A stretch of 64,000 nucleotides of DNA. Origin: Toxonevra muliebris (Eukaryota; Arthropoda; Insecta; Diptera; Pallopteridae). Both the position numbers and the translations under genes were made by a program. Below, one piece after another: positions 27,201-38,158 of the stretch (position 1 is its first letter; every line of letters begins with the position of its first letter). The notes beneath the pieces are model-generated. The model did no database searches. It saw only the letters and a program-made list of their open reading frames with translations, and had not been told where the DNA came from. The stretch lies in assembly GCA_963691655.1 (NCBI GenBank), contig OY829329.1:80222613-80286612 (forward strand), given 5' to 3'.

Positions 27201-27457
27201 GAAGAAGAAATTAAGACGATAATTTGAACTTAAGAGTTAAGCGAAATTAAACTACATATTTATTTACACGCAACAAAAGCTTATTAGAATTAAGGAAAGC
27301 GGTGTTGATTCATTATTTAATAACATCGGAACAAATTCTAAACAAACCCACAAACAAATGTCAGCAGATTTTATATTGGGGTCACTTTAGCTGCGCAGGA
27401 ACTGTTCCAATATTTACATTTTTTTTACTCAATGCAACTAACTGAAATTATAACAAA
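24289..27457. other. Intergenic between jet and Marcal1
   Basis: The space between divergently transcribed jet and Marcal1. It contains the TIR element at 26197-27142 and repeat-like stretches (GAGAAAAACG and AAAGTTTT blocks near 25430 and 26910 that resemble each other). No protein-coding chain was seen. Promoters for both genes should lie at its edges, but no motif is distinctive. Confidence 0.55.
26197..27142. mobile_element. 946-bp TIR element with 8-bp target duplication
   Basis: Inverted ends CACGGTTGCCACTT are found at 26197 and, as AAGTGGCAACCGTG with a small difference, at 27142. The flanks TCCCTACG (26189-26196) and TTCCTACG (27143-27150) agree at 7 of 8 positions, as expected for an 8-bp hAT-type duplication. 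The interior is AT-rich with many GGTACATT/GGTAAATT subterminal repeats and no transposase frame, so it is a non-autonomous copy. Confidence 0.7.
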
Positions 27458-30400
27458 ATGTTAAAATGCACGGCTGCGGAAATAGCCGAAAAAAAACGTA
27501 TCGCGATGGAAAAGCTGGCTGCAAAAAAAGCTCAAATGGCAGCAAAAAGTAATGAATTAAATACAGGAGCTGTTTGCGGTGTTATTTCACAACACACATC
27601 TGCGCTTTGTACTAAGCAACTCAATAGTTTTTTTAAACCCAGTGAAACATCAATATCCAAAAACGTACCAACAGCGGGGGCATCTTCATTTCTGAATGAT
27701 TTGAAACAACATAATATGGGAGCACATCGAAAAGCACTACGTAATGCAATGCATCCTTATCACAGAACTACCACATTCTCCATTTCCAGCACGTCAACAG
27801 CAGCGTTTGCTACTACAAAACGCGTGTGTTCAACCCCTCAATCTGCAGAAATTTCCACTTCAAAAACATATTTAGCGCCTGTTTTTACTAAAACAGTCAC
27901 TTGCAAAGTGTACATGGTGAGCGCTGACCGTTTCTCAGTTTCAACTTCTGGCTATGATGAACAATTAATTTGCGTCTTTAAAAGCATTCCATCCAAGTGT
28001 TATGGTAAATTTGTTATACATATTTTAAACAAAAATATTGGAAACAGTTTACTATTTTTTTTCTTCCAGCGAATCTCACACGGATCTGGAGTTTTGCACT
28101 CACGGACTACGAATTGTTGCAGGAACGTGTTAAAAATTTAAAACCTAATGTTGATTTTGGTATTATTCCAAAAAATGTCATTAGATTGTGTCGCACTCCA
28201 GCAAAAAAAATAGATCACTCTTGCTTAGCTTCAATTGAATCAACATTAGCTGAGAAATTGTTACCTTTCCAGCAAGAAGGTGTTTGGTGGGTATCTAAAT
28301 GCTGCAATTAAATTGCTTTTTGCTGAATTAAACAAAAAAATGTGCTTTATTTAGTTTTTCCATAGGGCAATATGGACGCATTATGATTTGTGATGAAATG
28401 GGCTTAGGCAAAACATACCAAGCGCTTGCTATTGCTGATTTCTATAAAGAGGATTGGCCATTATTTATTTGTACTACAGCATCAGTAAGGTAAGCTACAT
28501 ATATTCATCTCATTGAATGTTATCAGTATTCGTATAATGTAATAAATCAACTTTTGTTGCTGTTTTGTAGAGAATCCTGGTCTAAACATATTCGCCAATT
28601 ATTGCCCAACATTCCTTTGTCTTACATTCAAGTCTTAACAGCTGTGCAACAGTATTTTGGTGGTGCTAAAATTCTCATTACCAGCTATAGTATGATGGAA
28701 AAACATTACATCAAACTGCTAGAACATAAATTTGGTGTTGTGATTTTCGACGAATCTCACACGTTGAAAAATAGCAAAGCCAAATGCACCGTGGCTGCAG
28801 ATCGTCTGGCAAAGCAAGCAAAACGTGTAATTTTGCTTTCAGGCACACCAGCTCTATCACGACCACTTGAATTATTTACGCAGCTGCAAATGATTGATCG
28901 GAGCTTTATGAGATTCATAGATTTTAGTGGGTTTTTGAATTTTTTCGAGATGATTTTGTTAAACCAAATTCAGTTAGCAATTTGAATTTGGTTTTCCATT
29001 TTTCTACTCTGTTGTGCTACTGCCGTTATAAGCTCTGATACCAGTATTTTTCAAGTATCCATACTCAGTATTTCATTTCAAATGTTTAAAGTAGAGTTTG
29101 CCAAGTTCCTAAGTATTTCAAGTACGAATGCCAGTACCAGTATAGTATTATCTGTATACTGGTAGTCAGTATTAGGGTACAGGTACTTGAAAAAGTTCAA
29201 TTGTAAAATTCTTAAAATATTTTAACCCGCATCTTTTGACTATTTTTAGAAACAAAAAGCACGTTGTGCATCAATTTGACGCAGACAGTAAATGTGATCA
29301 TAATTAATAGGAAATATTTTTTATTTTTTGATTGATGATTTTTGTTAATTTTAGAAAAAAAAACCAATGAACATTTTATACGCAATTGTCGCATATAAAG
29401 AATGGTGTTCAGGACACATACATTTTTTACATTGTTACAACGAGTCCTGTAGAAATCCAGATTTTTTTTTGATGTGCAACGCGTTCTTTGACTGGGAATT
29501 TTTCTAAACTTTGATGTTTCAAATACAAATTTTAAATAGAAATTTGTTTTTTCTATATCCACATGGATTGTTGGTCATTTTCATTTTTTTCAATTGATTC
29601 GCCAATTCATGAGATGTAAAAAAATTATGACATGTCATATTACGACCGCATAAGCCTTGTGTTAGCTCCTTAACCACATTGACCTTGATTTGTCTCTGGT
29701 GCATAATTTCTGTCTCGTCCAGTATAAATTTGCGTGTTGTATGCATAGTATGAACGCGCATCACATAAAACCCATGCTTTAATACCATATTTATAAGGTT
29801 TGGATGGGATATATTGTGTAAATAACAATTTGCCACGATATGGAATTAATTGTTCGTCCACAGTAACATAATCCCCAAGGACATACATCGACTTTAGATT
29901 AGATTCCATTTATTGAACATATTACGAATTGCAGCAAGCTTTCTCTCTGTCGTCGCTCAGTGCGGTCATTCTTGTCATCAAATCTAATGCAGGAGTTCAA
30001 GACCTGAAATTTTTCCAGTAACATCGTTGCTTGAATATAGGACATCCACGCTTACCATCCCACAACTCAGTTACACATTCACCTTTCGAACGGTAAACGC
30101 CAGCAAGTAAAAGTCAACCAATATATGCTTGCAATGTTTATATATTAATGATTTCCCATTTTTCATTTAGCCGATTCACAAGCTGCCATATACTGTCTTA
30201 TAATCATAATATCGTATAATTTTGTATGAAAAATTAGAGAATTTATCACAACCTTGTGAATTGCCCAATTGTATATACGAATGCCGAATGAAATATTTGG
30301 AATTATTTAAATTTTTTTCTAAAATATTTGAATTTATTAGAAATTATTTTAAAATTACTTGAAAATACTTGAAAATAGTTCAAACACTTGAAATTACTTA

Positions 30401-33400
30401 ATAATATAAAAAAAATTAACATTACTAGAAATTATTTTTAAAATACGTGGTATACTTAACGCTCGTATCTTTACAGTTGTTCGCGGTAGTATACTGTTTT
30501 TTAGGCTCCAAAATCACATACCGCCTTTTTTTTTTTTACCAAAATACGCGGTATTAGTTAGTTGCTCTTTATTCAAAATTCATAACGTGAAACAAATAAA
30601 TAAATAAATCTAAAAAAAGAAACTGCTCTTGATTAGAACATACGACTGTAACATTAAATGCTATTTTTAGATTTAATTTTCATTACACATTGAACAAATT
30701 TTTATTTAATAAATCTCTCCCAATCCCTTTATTCATATTTTCATCAGACCAATGTACGCCGAATTCGCTTCCAATCGTGTTTATTTCTTTAAACGAATCA
30801 AGTTTTCTTTGAAGTAACTTTTTACTCAGTTGATGTGGTAGTCGCTTTTCCTCAAACAAAATCAAGGTTTCCATCACATTACACAAATGCAAATTGAAAG
30901 TGTATAGATGAACGCTTTCAGCACCAGTTTTCAGCATGACCATATACGTGGGTGTGAAATGTGGAAACTTTAAGACTTTTTTTATGAAATATAGTTAGAG
31001 CCTGCTTACTTCATCAAACAACGAAAATTCCCAAACTAGGGCCCGTATGTTTGTATTGCTCTGCAGATAGCTAGAAATAATTTCCATTTCGATTTTAAAT
31101 CTATATTTGGGTTCCTAAGAAAGCTGTCCCACGTCGCACAAAGGCTATCCTTAGCCAATAAGTTTCTTATTTCAACATGCTTCCTAAATGTAATTTTTGG
31201 CGTTAAAATAACTCCTAAATAGCAGTACTCTGACGTTATTTTTATAGGTTGTTTATTAAAAACCCATTTCTCGTTTTTTGATAGTTTACCTCCCTTTTTA
31301 AATACCAAAATTGCCGACTTTGCCATATTTACCTCAGCATTCCATATTCTACAATACTCTTCTAAACACGTTATCATTTCTTTCATTATTTGTATATCAA
31401 CCAGACTAAATAATCAGTTAACTATGCATTCAACTACAATTGAAATAGTTGAAATGTAGTTAAAATTATTTCAACTACAACTAAGTGATAGTTGAAAAAA
31501 AAAGTAGTTAACTACCCCCCAGTCTGATATCAACCGATAGTATGACAATGTCATCTGCATACAAGAGTAGCCAAATATTTAGTTCCTCTATGCATGTGCA
31601 ACCACCAAGAGCGTCATGTAAATCATTTAGGTATATAGCAAATAATAAAAGTGACAACAAACACCATTGCTTTACTCCTGCAACTGTTTCAAAACTCCCT
31701 GCAAGTTCACTTCCTGTCCATACTGGTACTGTACTCACTCTCTATGAACCATTTTATCAGAGATACCCATTTTATATAGTTTGTAAATTAAAGCCTTTCG
31801 TGGGACTTTATCGAAAGCCGCTTTAAAGTCCACAAAAAAAGCATATGTTTTTTTTTTATTTTTACTAAAATTTCAGTGGACTATCGATGCTAAATTATAA
31901 ATAATATTTTGCATATACAGTTCATAAATGAAATACCATGATAATTGCTTGCTATTGTTCTACCACTTTTCTCAAATATCGGGAATATTATACTTTTTGA
32001 AAAGATTGTATCTACTGTGCTCGCATCATATAAAAAATTAAACAATTTAGTTAATTCAAGCCGAAATTTATCTGGCGCATTACAAAATTCATAAGTAACC
32101 CGATATGCGGTATTATAAACTTAGAAAAAAATATAAAATTAAATTTTTGAACGCTACGCAATTCAAATTCATCAATCGCAATGCAAATATCAATTGCGAG
32201 AATACTTTTGATAGGAGTGGAAACATTGAAGGCGATTCTGATCTTCAAATGTAGCTTGAAATATCTATGCGTTGATTTCTATAAATACTTCATAGCAAAA
32301 CCGGAATCGCTTCGTCAAATTTCTTCAAAGAACAAATTTAATACAACTACAGAAAGAGATATTGAAATGGAGAACGAAGACGATTCAGATAATGAATAAA
32401 TTGCTTTCCATGTTAATTTTCATTGAAAAAAATTGATACCGCGAAATATACAATTTTTTCAAATCGATTTACTGTTTTGTTTTCAATTTTTGGTAGAAGT
32501 ATACAGTTTTTGGTCCGAAAAAGATACGAGCGTTAGGTATACTTGATAATATTTGAAATCTCTTGAAAAAAAATTAGAAATACTTGAGAATACTTGGAAT
32601 ACATAAAATTACTAGAAATAATTGAAACTAAATTTCAGAGCACTGAGTACTTGAAAAAATAATTGTACTTTGACCTCTTCAAGTGCCCGCTCCTTAGAAC
32701 AGACCATGAACATCGGCACTGACATTTGAAATTTCATATTTCTGGTATTAAAATACTTATTATTATTTTGTGTTCCATCTTAAGCTTCGCGTTACTGTGA
32801 TGGCAAACAAACAAATTTCGGCTGGAATGCCAGTGGCCAATCTAACTTAGAAGAGCTTAATGTGCTACTCAAATTAAAATATATGATCAGGAGGACTAAG
32901 TTGGATGTCTTGCCTGAAATGGCTGAGAAATTTCGGTATGCCAGAAGAAGAATTTATCTTGAATTCATTTTTATTTTATTATTATTTTTTTAGTGAAACT
33001 GTAGTGCTTGACGCGGCACTCATTTGGTCGAACAGCGATGAAACCAAAAAAACTTTGGATAGTTATGCCAAGCATTATACCGCGAGTAAAGGCAGGGAAA
33101 GAGAAGAAATACTTTTAAAATTTTATGCACAAACTGCTGAAGTGAAAGCTCCCGCAGTTTGGTAAAATGAAATATAAAGAAAAATCATTTAAAAAGTAAA
33201 TCAATAATTTTTTTTTTTTTGGTGTTTACAGCGCATATTTAAAAACTTTAATCAAGGATAACATAAAATTTATTATTTTTGCGCATCACCGTGTTATGCT
33301 GGATGCTATTTGTGAATGTTTAATTAAGCGAAAAGCCAATTTTATAAGAATTGATGGTTCCACTAAGAATGAAACAAGAGCGGTAAGAAATAGTAAATAA

Positions 33401-34488
33401 AATAAATGAGTCATCTTGATTCAAATCCAGATAAGTCTCCAAAATAGAAATTTTCAGAAATATGCTAACTAGTCAAATGTTTTAAATTGCAAAATAAATG
33501 GGTATAAGGTGTTTTTGTAACTTTTGACTTACACGAAAACTTCGTTTTACTTTGTAAAAGTAGAAAAATATCAATTTTAGCGAAAAAGTGACTTATCTCG
33601 GTTTGAAACTAGACGATTAAAATTAAAATTTTATAAATGTGAATACATTAAATACAGGAACATATTAACACCTTTCAAAATAAATCATCATGCAAAGTTG
33701 CAGTTTTATCGCTGAGAGCATGCAATTCTGGCATAACATTAACTGCAGCTGAAATGATTATATTTGCAGAACTAGATTGGAATCCAAGTGTAAGTATTTG
33801 AAAAAAATTTTTGCTTAATTTAAAAATAAATGGAAAATCTTTTTCAAACACTTTTAAGACCTTGGCTCAGGCAGAAAGTCGCGCTCATCGCATTGGTCAA
33901 GAAAAACCAGTTATATGTCGTTATCTGATGGCAACAAAAACCGCCGATGACGTTATTTGGAATATGCTGAAAGCTAAACAAGATGTTCTCAATAGTGCAG
34001 GACTCTTTTGTGAGAATCTCCAAGATGCTATACACACAACTGCACCCATATCGGTAATTGGAACTGAGTTTTGGGTTTCTTTCAAGTTTTAAACTCTGTT
34101 CTTTCTTTTTTCAATCTAGTCAAAATCAATTGATCAATATTTTCCACCTGATAAAACTAAGTCGTCCACAAATGAAAATACAATTAATACACCTAAAAAA
34201 TTAATTGAAACATATTTTGCACCTGATGAAGTTAACAAACCAAGTGTTAGTGCCAACACAAAGCAGCATAAAGTTGAAAAGAAAAAATTCCAAAATATCG
34301 ATTTAAGCAAAGAATTGAAGAATATCGATGATGTCTTTCAGGATGAGTTTGATATAAATGTCGATGATGCTGCAACAATGTCAACAAAAAACGAAAACAA
34401 TAGCAATATTGATGTAAGCAAAGAACTGGAAAATATTGAAGATTTTTTTCAAGATGATGATGATGCTTTTAAAGGCTTGTTATTTTAA
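27458..34488 (+). CDS. Marcal1: SMARCAL1/HARP annealing helicase (Marcal1)
   Basis: SNF2-family annealing helicase that rewinds RPA-coated single strands and remodels stalled forks in the nucleus. Ten exons: 27458-28004, 28070-28286, 28355-28489, 28571-28926, 32785-32935, 32994-33161, 33232-33382, 33658-33789, 33859-34053 and 34120-34488. They give 806 residues. An N-terminal basic helix (residues 6-30, AEIAEKKRIAMEKLAAKKAQ) resembles the RPA-binding position of SMARCAL1. One HARP domain lies at about 147-215, as in other invertebrates. Walker A is DEMGLGKT with K274, the Walker B box is DESH at 360-363, and motif VI QAESRAHRIGQ is at 623-633, so the ATPase looks intact. Exon 3 was started at TTTTTCCATAG, which restores EGVCFSIGQYGR; the next AG would break the frame. 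Intron 4 (28927-32784) is full of transposons. The tail has PIP-like boxes and an acidic repeat (see findings). Confidence 0.93.
29330..30000 (-). mobile_element. Decayed piggyBac-like transposase
   Basis: Minus-strand frames read YVTVDEQLIPYRGKLLFTQY then PSKPYKYGIKAWVLCDARS, the DDE core region of piggyBac-type (DDE_Tnp_1_7) transposases. Further on, in another frame, come TCHNFFTSHELANQLKK and a partial tail. At least two frameshifts and several stops interrupt it. The cysteine-rich C-terminus is only partly present. It is dead. Confidence 0.8.
30169..30270. mobile_element. Short TIR MITE, copy 2
   Basis: GATTCACAAGCTGCCATATA at the left and CTTGTGAATTGCCC at the right resemble the ends of the 13623-13742 element, and the interior shares ATCGTATAATTTTGTATG and AAAATTAGAGAA. 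It lies just beside the piggyBac remnant in Marcal1 intron 4. Confidence 0.55.
31030..31850 (-). mobile_element. LINE reverse transcriptase fragment
   Basis: The minus strand encodes FVDFKAAFDKVPRKAL (RT motif A), then GVKQWCLLSLLLFAIYLND (motif B, normally QGCLLSP), and LLLYADDIVILS (motif C, YADD). These are followed by the thumb region with NMAKSAILVFKKGG and YCYLGVILTPKI. This order identifies a non-LTR retrotransposon RT. It is interrupted by the hAT MITE at 31402-31526; removing that and one target copy rejoins the frame exactly. Both ends of the ORF are missing. Confidence 0.8.
31402..31526. mobile_element. 125-bp hAT MITE with exact 8-bp duplication
   Basis: The element starts CAGACTAAATAATCAGTTAA and ends with the inverse of CAGACTGGGGGGTAGTTAAC. 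The direct repeat ATATCAAC flanks it at 31394-31401 and 31527-31534. CAG-type ends with an 8-bp duplication are the hAT signature. It is built of repeated AGTTGAAAT/TAGTTAACTA units and codes for nothing. The insertion interrupts the LINE RT between LLLYADDIVILSVDI and QIMKEMITCL. Confidence 0.85.
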
Positions 34489-34835
34489 GCGTTGAATTAT
34501 ATACATATAAATTTTTTAATAAACTCATAAGCTATAAGTTTTCATATACAAAACCGCTATAACAACAGAACAAGTACAGGTAGACCTCGCTTAGCACGTA
34601 CTTCTTATAGTACGGCCTCGCTCTAACATTTTTGACTTTTTCCGACATATTTTCGTTTAACACCGTAAAACCACGTTTTGTTTCGAAAAAATCGCGAATG
34701 CATCTTGCAGTCACTTATACAAAGAGGTATGCTCCCAGAAGGCTGACAACCTGATTCGTGCTTGGTAGGATGACTTCAAATGTAGTGTTTTATATAACAA
34801 TGTATTTTGCAAATTCTGACCTATTCTATAGCATT

Positions 34836-36800
34836 GTTACTGTGGTAGCAGAGGGTAAGTATTGTTGGGGTAGTGCGCCTTTAATATCTCTTGTGCCCCT
34901 TCATGGACCATAAGTCCTGCCTTCAATAGGAATTTTAGTATTGATCCTACTTCTATTGAGTTGAAATTAGCATCTGGTATTTGGTGATCACCCATATTAC
35001 TTTTACGAATATGCATAAGTGCGGGGCACTGTCCTAAGATGTTCTTCGCAGATTCCCTATCTTCTCTGCAAAATCCACATGATTCACTAGATGTAATTCC
35101 CAGTTTTGTCAGGTGATAGCTCAACATACAATGTCCTGTTACAGTTCCTGCAATGATTCTAAGACTATTCTTTGACAAATTCATGCATTCCTTGAAGAGT
35201 TTTAGATTATCGGTTCCTAATAGTGCTGTCGAATGCTCAAATATTGATCTATGTTGCCAGTATAATTGCCTTTGATTTCCTTTTTCTTTCCTAATTAATA
35301 TAGATAGTGTTCTCTTACCTGTTCCGCAGAATGGCTCCGGACTTACGAAAGGAGTTGATGCTCCTTTCTTTGCTTGTGTATCCGCAGCTTCATTCCCTTT
35401 AATCCCAGTCTTAACCCAGTAATGCCTAGCGGTGCACCTTGTCGCTGAACCGTTCTTGAGCCAGGTTCAAAAACAATTTTTTTCGCAAGTTACTTTCTTG
35501 ACCTATCTACTTTGGATCCCGCTCGTCCTGAATGGGTTAATCCCAATATGTTCCGGAACGGATCCAAACCTGATTATATAACACAAGTGTATTTAGAGTA
35601 TCACCAATTTTGAGGTGAAATTTAAGTGCATTGATAGCCGCTTGGCTATCGGTTAGGATCGCAATGTTTTGGTTGCGGTAGTTGGCCTTGAGATCAAAGT
35701 ATGCACACCAGAGATCTGCAATGAGTACTGTCAAACTGAATATATTCAACTCATAATCCCAAAATTCTACTATCCATATCCATCCATATTTATTGAAATG
35801 CTGTCGAACCTCATATCCACCCTTAAGTTTAAGGTTCGCATCATACTCATATTTAACAACATGTATGACGTTGTATACTTCGACTCTCCTTCACTCAATG
35901 TGTAAAGGCAATGCAAAATAAGTATGAACAAAAACATTATGCGGGTGTGTGTCGCTCTCTTATGTTAGCATGGTACTTTCTCTTTTCTCGACGTAGACAA
36001 GAATGATGCCTACATTACATGATATAAATATTTTTGAATCCAGTTGAATCATTCATGTGATCCTAAGCATTTTCCTAATATTTTAAATCAAACTGCGGTT
36101 ATTTATGGATCAAACAGATTAGGGATGGTATGAGTATGATGTCGCCGTCGGATTCATTTTTATTGCAACTTATATTTATGCATAAGCGTTGTTGTACATG
36201 TGGGTACATCAGAATAGTAGCGTTATAATGATTTCAACGCATTTATATTCAAAAATTCATGGGTGCCTATGGATAGCGAAAAAGCGACTCATTGCTGATC
36301 TCTGATGCACACCTATCAATTGCGTATGTTTCCACTTGGAAGATACTGGTGTATCTACCCATGGGCTCAGAGTATTTTATCCTCGGCCCAGATACTTCTG
36401 CACTGGTACCTTCTTCAGTGCCATGTTTGTGTACCATGTTTTCATATGCTGGTCTTTCTTATCTTACGTTTTAGATATACCTTCCCATTTCTTTTACTAA
36501 GTTCTGTTTTGAATCGTTCTTCAAAACTAAACTTTGGCTTGATGTTATCCCTCGGTATAGCAATTTCAGAATGCTGTCTCTCTAGAATATCAAACTTTCA
36601 ATTTCCCAGATATCTTCATCCTTAGGATAGCCCTTTTTATCTGCAATTGAATGTGAATATAAAGAGGTGTAAGTTCTAATAGGACCTCCACGGATGCCGG
36701 CGGACAAGTTCGCATGGCGCCAGTTACGAACACACAAGCCTTGTTATTTCCACCCAGACTACTGATGCATAAGTAATCATAAGGCGGAAAACCATTGCAC
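34836..36800 (-). mobile_element. LINE 3' half with RNase H, decayed
   Basis: Reading the minus strand from about 36800: GGNNKACVFVTGAMRTCPPA and LTPLYIHIQLQIKRAI (the linker after RT), then near 35650 IAILTDSQAAINALK (RNase H), and finally RIIAGTVTGHCMLSYHLTKL with CGFCREDRESAKNILGQCP (terminal zinc-knuckle region). Stops and frame changes are frequent, and the middle (about 35900-36250) is poorly readable. It is of the same broad group as the fragments at 5500 and 8100. Confidence 0.7.
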
Positions 36801-37290
36801 TATGGTCTCAAGGACAATTTTTTCTTTAAAAGTAAAGTGAAGAAAATTCCGCAATAATTTAGTTAAATTAAAAATTAAAAAAATGGTTTCGGTCCGAATC
36901 CGGTCTGAATTTTGTTTTTGTTTGATTTGAGTTGGAATTTTGGTCCGATAAACTTGAGCAATCTAATAGAAACAGAACTTGGTACAGGTATTCCTCATAG
37001 TCATACATAAATTTACTTTCGAAATGGTAAAAATCGCTCAGTTGAAAGTGGTATCTCCCATATATCTGAAAGCCTCGAGCGATAACCACATCTATTTCCT
37101 ATACAAGTAAAATCTTCCAGCTGCAATATCAAAGAAAAACTGATAAGAATACACTGAGTTAGGCTATTTCATGGGAAGACTATCAAATTGGAATAATAAG
37201 TCAAGCTCGTTAAATAAAAAGAAGAAACTGATTTCAGAAATGCATATATCCTGTATATGCTGTCGGATGAGAAGGCATTTTTTAAGAAGT

Positions 37291-37936
37291 GGCTGTGCGA
37301 TTAATCGATTAATCAAGAATTCTGAATAATCAAAATGATCGATTAATCAAGATTTTGATTAAGCCAAATTGAAATTAATCGATTAATCAGGGTTTTAATT
37401 AATTAGAATAAAATTATTCGAACAAATAAAATTATTCAATACTTCACTTTGCGCTTTATACGCAACCATTTTCTGCAACGGTAGCGCTTTGCCCAACCAC
37501 GCTCAGAGGTACCATCAAATGACTGGAGACCTAGTTTCCTTTGGTTCGATTCCCAAACAGTGAATAATTGCTAAAATACATATTGAATTATTTAGAAAGT
37601 ATGTTATAATCGTAAGCAAAAAAAAATTTCGGCGTGGCACCGTGGTTCAGGAATCAAAAAAGCTGGGCAAAATATGGCGCAAAGAAAAAAAAGTATTGAA
37701 AAAAATCCAACAAATTGAAAATAAAGAGGAATTGTTTGAATATTTTGTTCGAGTAATTTTATTCCAATTAATCAGAATCTTGATTAATCGAATAATTTCA
37801 ATTTAGATTAATCAAAATCCTGATTAATCGAATAGTTTGCATTTTTATTAATCAAAATCTTAATTAATCGAATAATTAAATAATCAAGCATTTTGAATAA
37901 TTAGATTTCTTGATTAAACGATTAATCGCACAGCCC
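37291..37936. mobile_element. TIR element with ATTAATCG-rich arms
   Basis: The left end GGCTGTGCGATTAATCGATT is matched inverted at the right (reverse complement GGGCTGTGCGATTAATCGTT). Both arms, about 150-200 bp each, consist of diverged repeats of GATTAATCNAGATTTT. The middle is unrelated and includes GGTTCGATTCCC, a box-B-like sequence. The GGGCTGTGCGATTAATCG ends are of hAT style, but no 8-bp duplication was found, so the class is uncertain. Confidence 0.6.
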
Positions 37937-38158
37937 TAGTTCATATGCATAAAAATTTAATTCAAAATAAAGTTTTTGAAATAGGCCTTACGAAGAGTAA
38001 ACTTCCTTCCTTAGCAACAAGAATAACAACCTTTTATTTATTGTATATTTTGCTTCCAAGAGTTTCACTCTTAGTTACCTTCGGTATTATTCTCTATTAA
38101 ATAAATAAAGCAATAAAATTTAATTGATTAAAAAAAAAACAGTTTAATATACGAAAAT

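Larger units (their letters stand above)
30460..32532. mobile_element. TTAA-flanked TIR element with nested LINE
   Basis: CGCTCGTATCTTT at 30460 is repeated inverted at the right end (AAAGATACGAGCG, ending 32532). The flanks read TTAA on the left and TTAG on the right, embedded in the larger match TATAC/GTATAC. A TTAA target is the piggyBac signature, so this is probably a piggyBac-family non-autonomous or gutted element. Subterminal GTATACTGTTTTT-like motifs are also inverted. The LINE fragment at 31030-31850 sits inside it. Confidence 0.55.
28927..32784. other. Transposon-filled intron 4 of Marcal1
   Basis: A 3.86-kb intron splitting the helicase domain just after the QLQMIDRSFMRFIDF stretch. 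The other nine introns are below 300 bp. It contains ACTTGAAAAT-type degenerate repeats on both sides, piggyBac-like transposase remnants, a small TIR MITE copy, and a TTAA-flanked element enclosing a LINE fragment that itself carries a hAT MITE. Splicing across it restores DFTSRYCDGKQTNFGW, so the gene remains coding despite the insertions. Confidence 0.85.
34489..38158. other. Intergenic between Marcal1 and CFAP44
   Basis: Holds the LINE relic at about 34836-36800 and the TAAT-rich TIR element at about 37291-37936. The rest is AT-rich spacer. The promoter region of CFAP44 should lie in 37940-38158; nothing distinctive was seen there. Confidence 0.55.

Noticed and set aside
28287..28367. Marcal1 exon 3 starting at the second acceptor (CCATAG)
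   Set aside because: The phase does not match the preceding donor; the upstream TTTAG acceptor restores the conserved EGVCFSIGQ segment.
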